Below, in pieces: positions 1-15,000 of a stretch of 15,000 nt of DNA. The notes beneath the pieces were generated by a model. It was not told where the DNA came from. It saw only the letters and a program-made list of their open reading frames with translations, and made no database searches. The translations under genes and the position numbers were made by a program. The number at the start of each line of letters is the position of its first letter. Position 1 is the first letter of the stretch. The DNA is from Salpingoeca rosetta (taxonomy: Eukaryota; Opisthokonta; Choanoflagellata; Craspedida; Salpingoecidae): assembly GCF_000188695.1 (NCBI RefSeq), contig NW_004754919.1, positions 869,588-884,587 on the forward strand. Reading direction: 5' to 3'.

Positions 1-266
1 CGTACCCATCACCACCGTCATCGTCACCACCATCATCATCATCGGTGGTGTATCGTTGCTGCGATCTCCCCTGCTTGCACACACGCACATGTAATTGGTG
101 AGCGAGACAGGCTGCTGTGATGGTGATGTGTGACACCATTCTCAATGGCAATGAACATCAACCAACGACATCCACACCTCTTGACTGATGTGAATGCACT
201 CTAACTTCCACCACAATGCAAAGCAAGCACACACACACACACACACACACACTGCAGCGACGACAC
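1..266 (-). other. Probable intron 1 of the left-edge minus-strand gene; low complexity
   Basis: No second exon could be supported here. The stretch holds an imperfect CAT/CAC trinucleotide run at about 8-56, a mixed-sequence segment at 57-220, and a (CA)12 microsatellite. On the minus strand it follows directly from a GTGTCG splice donor at 266-261, so it is most simply read as the start of an intron that continues off the window. A small exon inside it cannot be excluded. Confidence 0.45.
229..252. repeat. (CA)n microsatellite, TG on the minus strand
   Basis: Twelve uninterrupted CA units. Read on the minus strand this is (TG)12 starting about 14 nt downstream of the predicted donor of the exon at 267-389. 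That is the same placement and strand as the repeats in the introns of the other two genes. Confidence 0.95.
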
Positions 267-389
267 CTTGGGTGATGAGAGCTGTGAGCGGAGGCGAGAG
301 ATGTGATCCTTGGTGTCTTGGATGTCGCCTTTCAGCGACAGGTGCATTGAGTCCAGCGCCCTGCCAACCCCAGTGTCATACGTGCTCAT
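267..389 (-). CDS. First coding exon (41 codons) of an unrecognised minus-strand gene
   Basis: Read on the minus strand, an ATG at 389-387 opens 41 codons. They begin MSTYDTGVGRALDS and end SRLRSQLSSPK, followed immediately by a GT donor (GTGTCG) and a TG microsatellite. The composition is normal for protein: a polar, helix-prone stretch with regularly spaced Leu/Ile, and no repeat-derived residues. The ATG has A at -3. The frame stays open upstream to about 620, but that part is compositionally poor (runs of Lys/Gln/Ala/Thr), so the ATG at 389 is preferred. The exon ends in phase 0. The rest of the gene lies beyond the left edge. I do not recognise the protein. The gene would be divergent to the plus-strand gene starting near 936. 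A chance open frame is the main alternative; the match to the local intron-repeat rule argues for a real exon. Confidence 0.55.
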
Positions 390-497
390 CGTCGTCGTTG
401 TGGGCTTGCTTGCTTGCTTTGCTTGCTTGATTTGATAAGGGGGACGAGTTTGTTTGGATGCGTTGCGAGGCAGAAGAATGCGTCGTGAGCGACAGCA

Positions 498-504
498 TAT
501 AAAG
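498..504 (+). promoter_or_regulatory. TATA-like word (TATAAAG)
   Basis: TATAAAG sits in the divergent interval, in plus-strand orientation, about 430 nt before the plus-strand ATG. Many protist promoters lack a TATA box and one seven-base match is weak, so this is a note rather than a promoter call. Confidence 0.15.
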
Positions 505-649
505 TAGCAAGGCCCAAACTTGCAAGACGACGAACGAATGTGAGCGAGGAGAGGAGAGGACCTTTCGATTCGTTGCGAAGGTTGGTTTTGGTGCTGCCTC
601 GCCTGCCAATGCACGAGCATCCATCATCATCGACCTCGACCTTGTCTGC

Positions 650-729
650 CGTCCACCCATCCATCCATCTATCCATCCATCCACCTACCAATCCATATCC
701 ATCCACACTGCCCCATCTATCCATTCATT
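650..729. repeat. Imperfect (CCAT)n tract
   Basis: Repeated CCATC/CCATCCAT units with point changes fill about 80 nt. On the minus strand this reads (ATGG)n. It lies in the divergent non-coding interval and explains the spurious frames of Pro/Ser/His/Ile and Asp/Gly/Trp/Met repeats across it. Confidence 0.9.
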
Positions 730-935
730 GGCGGTACTCTCTTGTTTTCTTCTTACGTTGGCTTGATTGCTTTGGGTTTGTTTGGCCACTCCTCCGACCT
801 GCCACGGTTGCGGTCGTCGTCATCCCCGTCCCCTTTGCCAAATTGCATCGCATGTGTGAAAGGAGACCAGGCAATCTCTGGGAGTGTCGAACACAACACC
901 TCAGCTGATCTGTTGGGAAGGTTGGGAAGGATCCA

Positions 936-9302
<8,367 letters not shown>

Positions 9303-10130
9303 ACAGTGCGGCGTGTTTGCTTGTGTGTGAGTTGTGAGAATGCAAGCGTTGTGTTCGTGTGAGTGTGTTTGTGACAGTTTGAGCGTGTTTGGTTGTGTAG
9401 CATGACCGGTTTTGAAGTGAACATGGTGTGCCTCAGGAACGTTGCAAGTTTTCGTTGAGTGATTTGTGTGTGTGCGTGTGTGTGTCTGTGTCTGTGTCTG
9501 TCTGTCTGTGTGTCTGTCTGTCTGTCTGTGTGTGTGTGTGTGTGTGTTCTTTGGCACGACATTCTATTCTGTCTTCCTACCTGTGTGTGGCGTTGTTCTT
9601 TGTGAGAAGGTGCGTGATCATGCATGCATGAATGGCTGACCGAGGCCAATGCGTATTGTTGGCTGTGTGTATGTGGCAGCTTTGCCTGGTGTCTCTCCCA
9701 CTCTGTACACTCGCGAGCGCGTGGTAGTGATGCTGGTGAATGTGCTTGCTTTCTTGTGACCTGTCATGGGGTGCGTGTGCATGTGCATGTGCGTGTGTGT
9801 GAACGCGCTTGCACGTGTTTGCACTTTGGCAGTAAACCTTCAGATTCCTCATTGCTGAACAGTTTACTCGTTATTCCTTGAACACAGAGAGGGAGAGAGG
9901 GGGAGGGGGTGCGCGAATCAAAGCACGGGAATTGAGAGACAGTGAGTGAAGCGTGCATTACGAGAGTGGGGAGCAATGGTGACAGCAGCAGCGGGCGGCA
10001 CACGACGTATTGACAGACAAACAGACAAGACAGGGAATACGTGAACAACTTCGACAAGGACACGGCAGAGAGTGGCAACGTGAATGACAGACAAAACACG
10101 TGGACACGCACGCAAACAGCAGCAAGGGTA
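9303..10130. other. Tail-to-tail intergenic interval; no coding supported
   Basis: This lies between the TGA of the plus-strand gene (9302) and the TGA of DRC1 (complement 10131-10133), so it must hold both 3' untranslated regions and both polyadenylation sites. I see no AATAAA on either strand by eye. The left half (9303-9800) is G/T-rich with a TG/TGTC repeat. The right half (9885-10130) has purine-rich GAGAGGGAGAG and ACAGACAAGACAG segments, which read as C/T-rich on the minus strand. The switch near 9840-9890 may mark the boundary between the two transcripts' 3' ends. Confidence 0.6.
9466..9548. repeat. TG / (CTGT)n repeat in the convergent intergenic interval
   Basis: TG units flank a run of TGTCTGTC words at about 9487-9528. 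It is outside the coding span of both genes and probably in the 3' untranslated region of the plus-strand gene; its TG sense matches that gene. Confidence 0.85.

Positions 10131-15000
<4,870 letters not shown>

Larger units (their letters stand above)
390..935. other. Divergent upstream region between two gene starts; no supported coding
   Basis: This interval separates the predicted ATG of the minus-strand gene (389) from the predicted ATG of the plus-strand gene (936). It should hold both 5' untranslated regions and promoters. It contains a GCTT-type run near 402-429, a TATA-like word at 498-504, a CCAT repeat tract at 650-729, and otherwise mixed sequence. Open frames crossing it are dominated by repeat-derived residues and overlap each other on both strands. 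An upstream non-coding or short coding exon of the plus-strand gene could be hidden at 840-935. Confidence 0.5.

Noticed and set aside
540..908. 122-codon plus-strand frame in the upstream interval
   Set aside because: It passes through the CCAT array, is Ser/Pro/His/Ile-repetitive, ends before the supported start at 936, and has no splice support joining it to exon 1.
9624..9881. 85-codon plus-strand frame in the intergenic interval
   Set aside because: Low-complexity Cys/Val/Arg-rich translation of G/T-rich DNA, with no neighbouring splice sites giving a continuing product.

Overview
This window is intron-dense nuclear DNA from a flagellated eukaryote. The GC-rich codon use, short exons (about 65-430 nt), introns of roughly 150-400 nt and a nexin-dynein regulatory complex gene fit a unicellular opisthokont-type flagellate. 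A choanoflagellate is my best guess, but that is inference; nothing here fixes the species. There is no bacterial, viral, CRISPR, tRNA or rRNA signal. Most long open frames are translations of (TG)n/(CA)n microsatellites or read-throughs of introns.

Layout. Positions 1-389 hold the 5' end of a minus-strand gene: a 41-codon first exon at 267-389, then intron running off the left edge. Positions 390-935 are a divergent upstream region with a CCAT-repeat tract. Positions 936-9302 hold a plus-strand gene that I could splice by hand into 20 exons. All 19 introns are GT-AG, every reading phase closes, and the product is 1150 residues. It has an acidic N-terminus, a long charged coiled-coil region, a beta-rich C2-like region, four predicted membrane helices and a basic/Ser-rich tail. 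I do not recognise the family by name. Positions 9303-10130 are a tail-to-tail intergenic interval. From 10131 past the right edge lies a minus-strand gene of which 16 exons (500 residues plus stop) are visible. It is clearly DRC1 (CCDC164), the nexin-dynein regulatory complex subunit, lacking its N-terminus because of the window edge.

The most striking non-coding signal is the intron repeats. Nearly every intron is packed with microsatellites whose strand follows transcription: TG/TTTG on the sense strand of each gene. The genomic repeat therefore flips from TG (about 1.1-9.5 kb) to CA (about 10.3-14.9 kb) exactly where gene direction flips, and flips again at the left edge (CA at 229-252 beside the minus-strand exon). 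Within introns the GU-rich repeat lies on the 5' side, and an AC/C-rich stretch precedes the 3' splice site. Two tracts break the rule: a (CA)n inside an exon, coding a His-Thr run, and a long (CAA)n in intron 7 of the membrane-protein gene.

The genes are not an operon. DRC1 acts in the motile axoneme. The partner protein might be a ciliary or membrane factor, but only its architecture is visible, and convergent neighbourhood alone is not functional evidence.
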